DNA of 7,727 nt from Thermomicrobiales bacterium (GTDB taxonomy: Bacteria > Chloroflexota > Chloroflexia > Thermomicrobiales > UBA6265). Positions 1 through 6,443 of this stretch are shown here, piece after piece. Location: contig JADLCW010000036.1 in assembly GCA_020847015.1 (NCBI GenBank), positions 1 through 7,727 on the forward strand, in the 5' to 3' direction. Position 1 is the stretch's first letter. Every line of letters begins with the position of its first letter. The notes beneath the pieces are model-generated. The model was not told the origin of the DNA. It saw only the letters and a program-made list of their open reading frames with translations, and did no database searches. The translations under genes were made by a program, and so were the position numbers.

Positions 1-479
1 TAGGCGGTGAACAGATTGACCAGCTCGACCAGCCGCGCCGAGACGTTGCCGTGCAAATCCATCGACGCTGAAATCAGGCAGCGCGGCCCGACGAGATCGC
101 GCAGCGCGGCGGCCAGGTCCGCTTCGGCATCGTCCAGCCCCTCCACCGCCATCGCCCCATGCAGGTCGAGCACGAAGCCGTCCAGCGGCAGCATCGCCCG
201 CACCCGATCGAGCATCTCTCGCTTGAGCGTCGTGTAGGCGGCCGCCGCAACCGGCCCGCCGGGAAGCGCGTCGGCGTGCAGCGCAGGCAGCCAGGCGATC
301 TCCGGCCAGCCCGGAAAAACCCCATCGGGCATGAATGGGTAACGTGTCAGGAGCTCCGGCCCGCGCAGCGTTTCAAAATCACCGAGCATGGTCGGCAGGG
401 GAGCGAAAGTGTTGCCCTCGGTGGTCATGCCGCCGATCCCGATCCGCCAATTCCGCGCTGGCGCGCCTGCGCCGGTCAT
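1..479 (-). CDS. M81 family metallopeptidase (MlrC-like), N-terminal part, cut by window edge
   Basis: The first 159 residues of a protein that continues past the left edge; M81 proteins are usually near 500 residues, so about a third is visible. It opens with a beta-strand and glycine turn (WRIGIGGM, residues 11-18), then TEGNTF (20-25), matching the family's HExNTF signature with Thr for His. LDLHGAM (104-110) and SMDLHGN (139-145) are the family's two metal-region motifs. H107, D141 and H143 have the spacing I recall for the MlrC active-site His, Asp and His; a further His would lie beyond the edge. MlrC of sphingomonads hydrolyses linearised microcystin, but most M81 members act on unknown peptides or amides, and no toxin role is implied here. 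No signal peptide is seen, so it is probably cytoplasmic. The ATG at 479 is preceded by GGGGAG at 486-491. It follows the Mo-hydroxylase gene on the same strand, across a terminator. Confidence 0.85.
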   Translation of the reverse strand, partial: MTGAGAPARNWRIGIGGMTTEGNTFAPLPTMLGDFETLRGPELLTRYPFMPDGVFPGWPEIAWLPALHADALPGGPVAAAAYTTLKREMLDRVRAMLPLDGFVLDLHGAMAVEGLDDAEADLAAALRDLVGPRCLISASMDLHGNVSARLVELVNLFTA

Positions 480-485
480 GCCTCG

Positions 486-491
486 CTCCCC
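486..491 (-). promoter_or_regulatory. Ribosome binding site of the M81 gene
   Basis: On the minus strand GGGGAG lies six bases before the ATG at 479. It supports that start over the later in-frame Met at residue 18, which would remove the conserved first beta-strand. Confidence 0.55.
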
Positions 492-511
492 GCCCGCGCC
501 GGGCGCGTACG

Positions 512-553
512 AAAAGAAAAACGGGGCCGGACTCGATAGCCCGCCCCCGTTTC
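512..553 (-). terminator. Rho-independent terminator after the Mo-hydroxylase gene
   Basis: Read on the minus strand, AAACGGGG (552-545) pairs perfectly with CCCCGTTT (526-519), and a few more G-C pairs are possible inside the loop. The RNA continues as a U-rich run, UUUUU then C then UUUU (521-512, overlapping the base of the stem). It lies 24 bases past the TAG stop at 577-579. It should end most transcription of the Mo-hydroxylase gene before the M81 gene, which then needs its own promoter or read-through. I see no convincing promoter in the roughly 30 bases left between the U-run and the M81 ribosome binding site. Confidence 0.75.
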
Positions 554-576
554 ACCGTCGCCGATCGTCGCCGCGG

Positions 577-2928
577 CTAGTCGGCGGCGGGTGACTGCTT
601 GGCGTTCTGGATCGCCCGCCAAACCGTCTCGCTGGTCATCGGGATATCCAAATGAGTGATCCCCCACGGCTCCAAGGCATCGATCACCGCATTGGCCACT
701 GTCGGCGTGGAGCCGATGGTCGCCGCCTCGCCGATCCCCTTCGCGCCGAGCAAGTTGATGGAGGTCGGTGTTTCGGTATGGTGCGTCTCGAACATCGGGA
801 ACGCCCACGCCTTGGGCACCGCGTAGTCGTTGAGCGTGCCGGTCACCAACTCGCCGTTGTCGCTGTAGACCGCTTCCTCGAGCAGCGCCTGACCGATGCC
901 CTGCGCCAACCCGCCGTGCACCTGGCCGCGCACCAGTCCTGGGCTGATGATGACGCCGCAGTCGTCGACCGTCAGATAGCGCACCAGCTTCACATCGCCG
1001 GTGTCGGGGAAAATCTCCACCACGGCGACATGGGTGCCGAAGGGGAAGGTCTCGTCCTCCGGCCGGAAGTAGTCAGTCGATTCCAGCCCGGCCTCGAACT
1101 CCTGCGGCAGATTGCCGGAGTAAGCGGCCGCGGCGATGTCGCCGAGGGTCATGCCCTGGTCGGGCACGCCGCGCACGCGATAGTTGCCATCCTGAATCTC
1201 GATATCTTCCGGGGCCGCCTCCAGCAGGTGGGCGGCGATGCGGCGGGCCTTGTCCCGGACTTTGTTCATCGAGATCATGAGCGCCCCGCCGCCGACAGCC
1301 AATCCGCGGCTGCCCATGGTGCCGTTGCCCTCGGGCGTGTTGAGGGTGTCGCCGGAGTTGAACATCACCCGTTCGAAATCGGCGCCGAGATTGTCGGCGG
1401 CGAGCTGGGCGAAGGTGGTGCCCTGCCCCTGCCCGTGCGGCGAGATGCCGGAGTAGAGCGTCACATCGCCGCTCGGCTCGACCCGCACCGTGGCGCTCTC
1501 GAAGGGGCCGAATCCGCAGATTTCCACGTAGGAGCCGATGCCGATGCCGAGGTAGCGCCCCTGCTGGCGCAGATCGGCCTGCTGCTGGCGCAGCCCGGCG
1601 TAGTCGACCAATTCCTCGGCGCGGCGCAGCGCCTTGTCGTAGTCGCCGGTGTCGTAGCGCTCGCCGGCGGCGGTGACGTGGCCGTTGTCGAACGGAGCGA
1701 GGAAATTCTTGCGCCGCAACTCCACCGGATCCCAACCGCCAGCGTCGGCCAGCAGATCCATCGCCCGCTCAATGTAATACGCGGCCTCCGGGCGACCCGC
1801 GCCGCGGTAGGCGCCGATGGCCATGGTGTTGGTGTAGGCGCCGTAGCTCTTGAAGCGCAACGTCGGCACCTCGTAGCAGCCACAGGACATGCGCCCGGTC
1901 AACTCGGCCAGGTCAGTGCCCTTCGGGAAGGCGCCCAGGTTCTGGACGACTCGCACCTTCAGACCGAGGATCTTGCCGTCGGCGTCGCCGGCGATTTCCA
2001 CATCGGCCCACTGGTCGCGCCCGCCATGCGTGGCCAGGAACGCTTCGGTGCGGGTTCCGATCCACTTGATCGGCCGCTGCATCTTGTAGGCGAGCGCGGC
2101 GACGATGAAATCTTCCTGATAGGCGCCGATCTTGACGCCGAAACCGCCGCCGACCTCAGGCGCGATGGTGCGCACATGCGTGGTGGGAAGCCCGAGTGCG
2201 GCCGCGATCGAGTTGCGGTTCCAGTGGGGAGCCTGCGTCGACGTCCACACGGTGAGACCACCGGTATGGGGATCGGGAGCGGCGGCGACGGCGCGCGGCT
2301 CCATCGGCACTCCCGCGCAGCGCTGCGAGCGGATGCGCGCCTTGCCGACGACGTGGGCGTTGGCGAAGGCGGCGTCGACATCGCCGTGGCTGCGATCCCA
2401 GCGGGCGCCCACATTGTGGGGAATGTGATCGTAGAGTTGCGGCGCGCCATCAGCCATGGCGTCGTTGGGATCGATCACGCCGGGCAGTTCGTCGTAGTCG
2501 ACTTGCACCGCCTCGGCCGCATCCTCAGCCTGGTAGCGCGACTCGGCGACGACGGCGGCCACAGGCTCGCCCACGTAGCGCACTCGCTCGCGGGTGATGG
2601 GCCAGACATCGGGCGAGTTGAGCGCGCTCTGCTCCAGTTGCTCGTAGTCAGCCTGCTCGCCGCTGACGCCTTCGGCGTTGCCGGCGGCCAGCGGCCCACA
2701 GTACTGCGCCAGTTCGTCGCCAGTAACGACCGCCACGACGCCCGGCATGGCCAAGGCGGCCGACGCGTCGATATTGGTGATGTCGGCGTAGGGCAACGTG
2801 CTGCGGACCAGCGCGACATAGGCTGTGCCTGGCAGCCGCAAATCGTCCACATACATGGCGGAGCCGGTGATCAGCCGGGGGTCTTCCTTGCGTCGCACTT
2901 CCGCGCCAACGTACTTGCTGAGGACCAT
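577..2928 (-). CDS. Xanthine dehydrogenase family protein, molybdopterin-binding large subunit (form II CoxL-like)
   Basis: A complete 783-residue catalytic subunit, the usual size for CoxL/CutL-type proteins. These bind molybdopterin cytosine dinucleotide and hydroxylate a carbon centre, passing electrons to separate Fe-S and FAD subunits. The N-terminal a/b hammerhead domain (about 15-150) starts with a family-typical RRKEDPRLITG. The Mo-binding domains show GGGFG (260-264), the active-site loop AYRGAGR (373-379), HGQGQGTTF (498-506) and KGIGE (730-734), whose E734 matches the catalytic Glu. AYRGAGR marks form II enzymes; true CO dehydrogenases have a Cys-containing AYxCSFR loop, so CO oxidation is unlikely and the substrate is unknown. 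The frame stays open up to 3354, but I chose the ATG at 2928: homology begins there, AAGGAG/GAGGG precedes it, and the extension is low-complexity. No FAD or Fe-S subunit gene adjoins it in this window. No signal peptide is seen, so it is probably cytoplasmic. Confidence 0.93.
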   Translation of the reverse strand: MVLSKYVGAEVRRKEDPRLITGSAMYVDDLRLPGTAYVALVRSTLPYADITNIDASAALAMPGVVAVVTGDELAQYCGPLAAGNAEGVSGEQADYEQLEQSALNSPDVWPITRERVRYVGEPVAAVVAESRYQAEDAAEAVQVDYDELPGVIDPNDAMADGAPQLYDHIPHNVGARWDRSHGDVDAAFANAHVVGKARIRSQRCAGVPMEPRAVAAAPDPHTGGLTVWTSTQAPHWNRNSIAAALGLPTTHVRTIAPEVGGGFGVKIGAYQEDFIVAALAYKMQRPIKWIGTRTEAFLATHGGRDQWADVEIAGDADGKILGLKVRVVQNLGAFPKGTDLAELTGRMSCGCYEVPTLRFKSYGAYTNTMAIGAYRGAGRPEAAYYIERAMDLLADAGGWDPVELRRKNFLAPFDNGHVTAAGERYDTGDYDKALRRAEELVDYAGLRQQQADLRQQGRYLGIGIGSYVEICGFGPFESATVRVEPSGDVTLYSGISPHGQGQGTTFAQLAADNLGADFERVMFNSGDTLNTPEGNGTMGSRGLAVGGGALMISMNKVRDKARRIAAHLLEAAPEDIEIQDGNYRVRGVPDQGMTLGDIAAAAYSGNLPQEFEAGLESTDYFRPEDETFPFGTHVAVVEIFPDTGDVKLVRYLTVDDCGVIISPGLVRGQVHGGLAQGIGQALLEEAVYSDNGELVTGTLNDYAVPKAWAFPMFETHHTETPTSINLLGAKGIGEAATIGSTPTVANAVIDALEPWGITHLDIPMTSETVWRAIQNAKQSPAAD

Positions 2929-2934
2929 CCTCGT

Positions 2935-2944
2935 CCCTCTCCTT
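2935..2944 (-). promoter_or_regulatory. Ribosome binding site that fixes the Mo-hydroxylase start
   Basis: On the minus strand AAGGAGAGGG lies six bases before the ATG at 2928 (ten bases if AAGGAG is the pairing core). It favours this ATG over upstream starts in the same open frame. Confidence 0.65.
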
Positions 2945-3051
2945 CGCCTTGCGGCCCGCACGTCCGCGCGTGGGGTTCGACTGGTCTCGGCATTCTCCCG
3001 GCAACGCGCCAACCGGTCGACGGGTTGCGCGCGAACGGTCGGGGGCGGCGC

Positions 3052-3099
3052 CCCGATCGCCGGATCATCGGGCATCGCGGGCACGGTGTCGCGATCGGG
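3052..3099. repeat. 9-base perfect inverted repeat in the divergent region
   Basis: CCCGATCGC (3052-3060) is repeated inverted as GCGATCGGG (3091-3099), with 30 bases between. Each arm contains the self-complementary CGATCG. It could be a regulator site or an RNA stem in the minus-strand leader. CGATCG is frequent in this window, so chance is a real alternative. Confidence 0.35.
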
Positions 3100-3243
3100 A
3101 CAGCCGTCCGCCAGGCGCATGCCCGCACGAATTTCGGTCCCCGGCGCGCCTGCGCCCGGCCCGCTGCTCCGCCCCGGCCTGATCCGCATCGCCGTTCCCC
3201 GGCACGATCGCGGACATGCTTCTTTCGAATCGGATGCATAGCT

Positions 3244-3273
3244 TTGACAACGTTTGCAGTCGCGTGCTAGGCT
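3244..3273 (+). promoter_or_regulatory. Sigma-70-type promoter of the ABC transporter operon
   Basis: A perfect -35 hexamer TTGACA (3244-3249) is followed after 18 bases by TAGGCT (3268-3273), a -10 common in GC-rich bacteria. Transcription would begin near 3280 and leave a leader of about 135 bases before the GTG at 3416. It is the only promoter-like pair I noticed upstream of the operon, and it lies in a locally AT-richer patch. Confidence 0.65.
3245..3258. promoter_or_regulatory. Possible LacI-family operator over the -35 box
   Basis: TGACAACGTTTGCA resembles the LacI/PurR-type palindrome TGCAAACGTTTGCA. The central AACGTT and the right half-site CGTTTGCA match; only positions 3 and 4 of the left half differ. 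It overlaps five of six bases of the -35 hexamer, the expected place for a repressor. No LacI-type regulator gene is in the window, so this is a site prediction only. Confidence 0.35.
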
Positions 3274-3405
3274 CGCGGCGTCGCACGGATCACCATACTG
3301 CCCACGGCCGGCCGCATCGCGAATCGCCGTCTTCGCCACGCCGTATCCCGCCATCGAACCAGGCTTGGTCCAGCGCCGAACGTCGATCGCTTATCCGTGT
3401 CCCCT

Positions 3406-3410
3406 GGAGG
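3406..3410 (+). promoter_or_regulatory. Ribosome binding site deciding the GTG start of dppB
   Basis: GGAGG lies five bases before GTG at 3416. The frame is open further upstream (ATG at 3254), but that Met lies within the predicted promoter spacer, so it would precede the transcript start. Confidence 0.75.
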
Positions 3411-3415
3411 ACATT

Positions 3416-4432
3416 GTGACGCTTCGTCGATACGTGCTCCGGCGCCTGGCGCTGACCGCGGTCACGCTCGTCGGCGTCATTCTGGCCGTCTTCGCCATGA
3501 CTCGCATTCTTCCTGGCGATCCGGTCGCGGTCAAAGCCGGGACCTATGCCACCGACGAAGTGCGCGCCTCGATTCGGAAGGAACTCGGACTCGACAAACC
3601 CGTGCCCGTTCAGCTCGCCACCTACGTCGGCAATGTGCTCAAGGGCGATTTCGGTCGCAGCACCCGTTCCGGGCACCCCGTCCGCGACGATCTGTTCAAT
3701 CGTCTCCCCGCCACCGTCGAACTGGCTCTCGCCGCGCTCCTGGTCGGCGCGCTCGTCGGCGGTCCGCTCGGCATCTGGGCCGCGCTCCGTCGCGGCGGCC
3801 GCCTCGACGCCGCCGTCCAGCAGGTCGCCATCCTCAGCGCAGCCATGCCGCTGTTCTGGTTCGGGCTGGTGCTGATCTTTTTCTTCTACCATCTCTGGGG
3901 CATCGCGCCGCCCCCGGTCGGCCGCCTCGCCACCAACATCGCGCCGCCCACGCATCTGACCGGGCTCTATACCGTCGATGCGCTGCTGACCGCCAATTGG
4001 TCCGCCCTGCGCAGCGCGCTCGGCCATCTGGCGTTGCCGACGCTGGCGCTCGGCGTCGCGGTCATGGCGTCGTTCATCAAGATGGCCCGCTCGGCCATGA
4101 TCGGCGTGCTCGACAGTGATTACATCCTGGCGGCAAAAAGTCTCGGTCTCTCGGACCGCGAAATCGTCTGGCAGGACGCCCTCAAAAACGCGCTGGTCTC
4201 GCTGCTGACGGTCGTCGGCATCGTGCTCGGGTATCTACTGGCCGGCAATGTGCTGATCGAAACCATCTTCGCCTGGCCCGGCATTGGCTACTATGCGTGG
4301 AATGCGTTGACCGGCAGCGACTACGACGCGATTCAGGGGTTTGTCCTCCTGGTTGCGATCGTCTATGTCTTTCTGAACCTGGCGATCGACCTGGCCTACA
4401 CCGTCATCGATCCCCGCATTCGGCTGGGTTAG
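3416..4432 (+). CDS. dppB: ABC transporter permease, DppB/OppB type
   Basis: A 338-residue inner-membrane permease of the peptide/nickel/opine importer family, of normal length. Together with the DppC-like protein it forms the translocation channel. It begins with a positive stretch and a membrane helix (about 9-28), followed by the family's periplasmic domain with LPGDP (32-36), LGLDKPVPVQ (57-66) and KGDFGRS (76-82). Further helices lie near 100-122, 136-157, 203-222, 262-283 and 306-330. The EAA loop that docks on the ATPase is at about 222-258 (DYILAAKSLGLSDREI). The end, with ETIFAWPGIG (282-291) and a final DPRIR (332-336), is diagnostic of DppB/GsiC proteins. Start is GTG behind GGAGG; the more upstream ATG adds only low-complexity residues. 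It is first in the operon, 20 bases before dppC. The substrate cannot be read from the sequence; di/oligopeptides, nickel, glutathione or sugars are all known in this family. Confidence 0.95.
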   Translation: MTLRRYVLRRLALTAVTLVGVILAVFAMTRILPGDPVAVKAGTYATDEVRASIRKELGLDKPVPVQLATYVGNVLKGDFGRSTRSGHPVRDDLFNRLPATVELALAALLVGALVGGPLGIWAALRRGGRLDAAVQQVAILSAAMPLFWFGLVLIFFFYHLWGIAPPPVGRLATNIAPPTHLTGLYTVDALLTANWSALRSALGHLALPTLALGVAVMASFIKMARSAMIGVLDSDYILAAKSLGLSDREIVWQDALKNALVSLLTVVGIVLGYLLAGNVLIETIFAWPGIGYYAWNALTGSDYDAIQGFVLLVAIVYVFLNLAIDLAYTVIDPRIRLG

Positions 4433-4441
4433 CGATTCTCC

Positions 4442-4447
4442 GGAGGG
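4442..4447 (+). promoter_or_regulatory. Ribosome binding site deciding the TTG start of dppC
   Basis: GGAGGG lies ten bases past the dppB stop and five bases before TTG at 4453. No ATG or GTG in this frame is well placed: the first Met after the site is at residue 88, inside the conserved GTDQYGRD region. Confidence 0.7.
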
Positions 4448-4452
4448 CGACC

Positions 4453-5370
4453 TTGGCGGCCACCCCGAGCAATGCGCAAGCGATCTCCGTCAGCCCGCCG
4501 GGTTCGGCCGCGGCGCCGGATGCGGCGCCGTCGCGCATATCCTGGCAGGCGCGCCTCCGCCGTTGGCGGCGCACCCGCGCCGCCGGGCTGGTCGGCGTCG
4601 CCGCGCTCGCGGCGATCGTGCTGCTGGCGATCGTCGGTCCGCTGCTGATCCCCTTCGATCCGATCAAGCCGAATCCGTCGGTCATCACCCAGCCGCCGTC
4701 CGCCACGCACTGGATGGGCACCGATCAGTACGGGCGCGACATCTTCGCCCGGGTCGCCGCCGCCGGTCGTCTCGACCTGACGGTGGCGATCTCCGTCACG
4801 GCGCTGGCGCTGACGATCGGTTCGCTCATCGGCGGCGTGGCTGGCTATATGGGCGGCATCGTCGACGACGTGGCGATGCGCTTCATCGACGTGCTGCTGG
4901 CGTTTCCCGCGTTCATTCTGGCGCTCGGCATCACCGCCATGCTCGGCAACGAGGCGCGCAACGTGGTTATCGCCGTCGCCATCGCCTACATGCCGTACTT
5001 CGTCCGCATCGTGCGCGGCGAGATGCTGTCCCTGCGCGAGGCGGAATACGCCGCCGCCGCCAAATGCGTCGGCAACCCGCGCCCGCGCATCATGGGGTAT
5101 CACCTGCTGCCCAATGCGTTGCCGCCCGCCTTCGTCCAGGCCACGCTCACCCTCGGCTGGGGCATTCTCGATGTCGCCGGTCTCAGCTTCCTCGGCGTCG
5201 GCATCAAGCCGCCGACCGCCGAGTGGGGCGTCATCATTGGGGATGGCGCGCAGTACATCAATTCCGGTCAGTGGTGGATTTCGGTGTTTCCGGGACTGGC
5301 GATCCTGATCACCGTGCTCGGTTTCAATCTCGCGGGAGACTGGGTCCGCGAGAGCGTGCTACGGCGGTAA
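4453..5370 (+). CDS. dppC: ABC transporter permease, DppC/OppC type
   Basis: A 305-residue second permease of the importer, partner of the DppB-like protein. It has an Ala/Pro/Ser-rich cytoplasmic tail (1-28), a basic stretch (RLRRWRRTR, 34-42) and a first helix at about 43-66. MGTDQYGRDIFAR (88-100) is the DppC signature before the channel domain. Other helices lie near 108-131, 144-163, 169-187, 225-248 and 275-295. The EAA loop spans about 190-222 (EAEYAAAAKCVGNPRPRI), with HLLPN at 217-221. SFLGVGIKPPTAEWG (245-259) is typical of the family C-terminus. I chose the TTG at 4453 because of the GGAGGG before it; the frame is open to an ATG at 4297, but that would lie deep inside dppB. The ATPase gene begins 8 bases after the stop, so translation is probably coupled. 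Confidence 0.95.
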   Translation: MAATPSNAQAISVSPPGSAAAPDAAPSRISWQARLRRWRRTRAAGLVGVAALAAIVLLAIVGPLLIPFDPIKPNPSVITQPPSATHWMGTDQYGRDIFARVAAAGRLDLTVAISVTALALTIGSLIGGVAGYMGGIVDDVAMRFIDVLLAFPAFILALGITAMLGNEARNVVIAVAIAYMPYFVRIVRGEMLSLREAEYAAAAKCVGNPRPRIMGYHLLPNALPPAFVQATLTLGWGILDVAGLSFLGVGIKPPTAEWGVIIGDGAQYINSGQWWISVFPGLAILITVLGFNLAGDWVRESVLRR

Positions 5371-5378
5371 GCAACGTG

Positions 5379-6443
5379 ATGCAGGAAACGCTTCCCCAAT
5401 TGAATCCGACCCCTGGCGCCGGCCATTCCGACGCGAATGCGGCGGCGGAACCGCTAGTGCGCATCGAAGGGTTGACGATCGGCTTTCCCGACGAGACGGG
5501 CGAACGGTTCGTGCCGGTCGTCGAGGATGCGGGCTTCGTCGTTCACCGCAACGAGATTCTCGGTCTCGTGGGCGAGAGCGGATCGGGTAAAACCCAAACC
5601 TCGATGGCCATCCTCGGTCTCACCCGCCGCCCCGGCAAGGTGATGGCCGGTCATGTCATCGTCGACGGAGTCGATGTCGTCGGGTTGGACGAAGCCGGTC
5701 TGCGCCGGGTGCGCGGGCGCAAGGCGGCGATGATTTTCCAGTCGCCGCGCACCTCATTGAATCCGCTGATGACAGTCGGCGATCAGGTCGCCCGGGTTTA
5801 CGTCCGCCAACGTGGGATGAATCGCCGCGCCGCGCGCGCCGAAGCATTGGCCATGTTGCGGCGCGTCGGCATCGCCGGAGCCGAGCGCGTGGCCGGTTCG
5901 TATCCCCATCAGCTCAGCGGAGGCATGGCGCAGCGGGTGATGATCGGCATGATGGTCGCCTGCGGTCCCGACCTCCTGATCGCCGACGAACCCACCACCG
6001 GGCTCGACGTGACGATCCAGGCGCAGATCTTCGAGTTGATCCAGCAGGTGCAAGCCGAAGCGCGCATGTCGGTGCTGCTGATCACCCACGATCTCGGCGT
6101 CGTCGCCGAGACATGCCATCGCGTCGCGGTGATGCAGGGCGGTCGCGTCGTCGAGATCGCTCCGGTCGAGGAGTTGTTCGCGCGGCCGCGTCACCCCTAC
6201 ACCGTTCGCCTGCTCGGAGCCATGCTGCGTCCCGATCGGCCGTCCGGCGACACGCAGGAACCAGATCCGCTTCCCGAGCGGCTGGATATCGAGGTCGGAG
6301 GACGCCGCTACGAGGCCGTGTCCGTCGATGCCTGGGCCGCGGCCGGAGTCGGACTGCCGATGACGATCGAAGTCGCACCGGGCCATTTCGTACTGTGTCA
6401 CGAGCGCGAAGACGGCGCGGACGCGGCGGAGACGGAACGATGA
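5379..6443 (+). CDS. dppD: ABC transporter ATP-binding protein, DppD/OppD type
   Basis: A 354-residue cytoplasmic ATPase that should pair with the DppF-like protein to drive import. It shows Walker A GESGSGKT (65-72), Q-loop Q121 in IFQSPRTSLNP, signature LSGGMAQR (179-186), Walker B LLIADEP (199-205), D-loop GLD (208-210) and switch His H237 in ITHDLG. The LSGGMAQR form of the signature, the ARPRHPYT sequence (268-275) and the extended C-terminus place it with DppD/OppD. Unusually, the C-terminal region (280-354) lacks the Cys cluster (CxxxxRCP...C) common in the family; a single Cys (C340) remains in GHFVLC. The ATG at 5379 is 8 bases past the dppC stop; an in-frame GTG at 5376 is an alternative. 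No strong Shine-Dalgarno is present, so expression probably depends on coupling. Its stop overlaps the next start (ATGA). Confidence 0.95.
   Translation: MQETLPQLNPTPGAGHSDANAAAEPLVRIEGLTIGFPDETGERFVPVVEDAGFVVHRNEILGLVGESGSGKTQTSMAILGLTRRPGKVMAGHVIVDGVDVVGLDEAGLRRVRGRKAAMIFQSPRTSLNPLMTVGDQVARVYVRQRGMNRRAARAEALAMLRRVGIAGAERVAGSYPHQLSGGMAQRVMIGMMVACGPDLLIADEPTTGLDVTIQAQIFELIQQVQAEARMSVLLITHDLGVVAETCHRVAVMQGGRVVEIAPVEELFARPRHPYTVRLLGAMLRPDRPSGDTQEPDPLPERLDIEVGGRRYEAVSVDAWAAAGVGLPMTIEVAPGHFVLCHEREDGADAAETER

Larger units (their letters stand above)
2929..3415. other. Divergent intergenic region between the Mo-hydroxylase gene and the ABC transporter operon
   Basis: These 487 bases separate two divergent genes. 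The right part holds the plus-strand promoter, operator-like site and transporter leader. The left part (2945-3240) is very GC-rich; it holds the 9-base inverted repeat at 3052-3099 and no gene I can support. Long frames cross it on both strands, but their translations are Arg/Ala/Pro-rich and show no family motif. I found no convincing minus-strand promoter for the Mo-hydroxylase gene, although one must lie here or further right. Confidence 0.6.

Noticed and set aside
460..475. A 14-base sequence GGCGCGCCTGCGCC shared with 3143-3156
   Set aside because: It is very GC-rich, and a near copy also occurs in coding DNA near 4548. Low-complexity coincidence is the simplest explanation.
577..2928. 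Annotation as an aerobic carbon monoxide dehydrogenase large subunit (form I)
   Set aside because: The active-site loop is AYRGAGR rather than the Cys-bearing AYxCSFR of form I enzymes, and no CoxM or CoxS gene is adjacent.
652..3270. An 872-codon plus-strand frame opposite the Mo-hydroxylase gene
   Set aside because: It is the antisense shadow of a clear coding sequence; its His/Gly/Ala-rich translation resembles no family.
2929..3354. A 142-residue N-terminal extension of the Mo-hydroxylase in the same open frame
   Set aside because: The sequence is Arg/Ala/Pro/Gly-rich with no motif, the family-typical N-terminus starts at 2928, and a ribosome binding site sits just before that ATG. Stop-free frames are common at this GC content.
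4563..5378. Upstream extension of the DppD frame inside dppC
   Set aside because: It lies wholly within dppC in another frame, is Arg-rich, and ATPase homology begins only after the ATG at 5379.
6113..6439. Upstream extension of the DppF frame inside dppD
   Set aside because: It is an out-of-frame shadow of dppD; the ATGA overlap at 6440 gives a standard coupled start.
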